This document shows positions 63,650-64,000 of a stretch of 64,000 nucleotides of DNA, one piece after another. How positions within the stretch are numbered: position 1 is the first letter of the stretch; each line of letters starts with the position of its first letter. Below the pieces are notes generated by a model. It made no database searches. It was not told the DNA's origin and was given only the letters and a program-made list of their open reading frames with translations. The stretch covers positions 382,001 to 446,000 of the forward strand of contig CM034389.1 of assembly GCA_019925095.2 (NCBI GenBank), in the 5' to 3' direction. A program made the position numbers and the translations under genes. The stretch is from Dendrolimus kikuchii (taxonomy: Eukaryota > Arthropoda > Insecta > Lepidoptera > Lasiocampidae).

Positions 63650-64000
63650 TGCTGGTACCTACGCTCACGTATGGAAGCGAGAGTTGGGTATGGAAGAGAG
63701 AGCATGAAAGTAGAGTAAACGCGGTCGAGATGCGAGCACTGCGCAACATCTGCGGAGTGACGCTCGCGGACCGCGTTCGTAATATCGAAGTAAGAAAGAG
63801 AGTTGGTCTGAAAGAGAGTGTCGGGGTGAAGGTAAGGAAAGGAATGCACCGGTGGTTCGGGCATGTGGAAAGAATGACTAAACAGATATACAATGCAAAA
63901 GTGGATGGATGCAGAAGTCGTGGAAGGCCTCGACACACCTTCCATGATCAAATTGATCATGTACTAGCGGAGGGTGATGTCAGGAGCCTTAAGAACAGAC
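63650..64000 (+). pseudogene. RTE-type LINE copy, cut by window end
   Basis: Codons LVPTLTYGSESWVWKREHES through RALRNICGVTLADRV, RKGMHRWFGHVER and GRPRHTFHDQIDHVLAEGD to the window edge. No frame break visible; RT and endonuclease parts missing at the 5' side. Confidence 0.88.

Overview
The window looks like intergenic DNA from an insect, most likely a moth or butterfly. It is almost wholly built of transposable elements and their debris. No host gene, rRNA or functional tRNA gene could be supported. The lepidopteran assignment rests on the kinds of repeat seen: BEL/Pao, RTE-, R1- and CR1/jockey-type retroelements, tRNA-derived SINEs, and Helitron-like repeats whose ends read 'aaactcttcagctttataatattagtat'-like. 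It is an inference, since no species-diagnostic gene is present. Family letters used here (X, P, Q, F, G, K, L, M, N, S, Y) are local labels.

The one substantial coding locus is a BEL/Pao LTR retrotransposon on the minus strand (about 6.89-13.62 kb). It has gag, an aspartic protease, and a long RT-RNase H-integrase ORF with recognisable catalytic residues. The copy is damaged: a stop lies between gag and protease, there is a one-base frame offset at an A7 run, and its two LTRs differ by a 191-bp segment. Next to the 5' LTR lies a primer-binding region resembling tRNA-Tyr.

Three short families dominate the rest. (1) SINE X is about 310 bp and A-tailed, with more than 20 whole or partial copies on both strands. 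Its last 85-100 bp match the 3' end of a CR1/jockey-type LINE also present here (28.2-29.1, 50.3-51.1 and 55.2-55.4 kb), which suggests LINE-driven mobilisation. (2) An RTE-type LINE is present as 18 mostly 5'-truncated copies ending in (TATG)n, many with exact target-site duplications. (3) tRNA-derived SINEs A and B are present. R1-clade LINE ends lie at 24.5-25.6 and 45.8-46.8 kb. Other LINE C-termini lie at 2.5, 20.1, 20.7, 40.3, 49.3, 54.0, 58.1 and 63.0 kb.

Region by region: 0-6.9 kb is nested SINE/LINE debris; 6.9-13.6 the BEL element; 13.8-14.3 a solo LTR; 15.9-18.0 three simple-sequence arrays (GGGCAAAA, CAGA, CTCCCTC); 18-24 RTE, SINEs and a head-to-head LTR structure around a tRNA-Tyr 3' half (22.7-23.1); 24.5-29 R1 LINE, a 32-bp minisatellite and the CR1/jockey LINE; 29.6-39 TIR element, SINEs, and the mirror image of a composite also found at 53.4-54.8; 39-45 nested Q-in-X insertion, foldback element and two more solo LTRs; 45-64 R1 LINE with 23-bp duplications, many RTE copies, a large (TA)n-bearing insertion, and further SINE X copies. 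Many insertions lie inside older ones, so relative ages can be read from the sequence.
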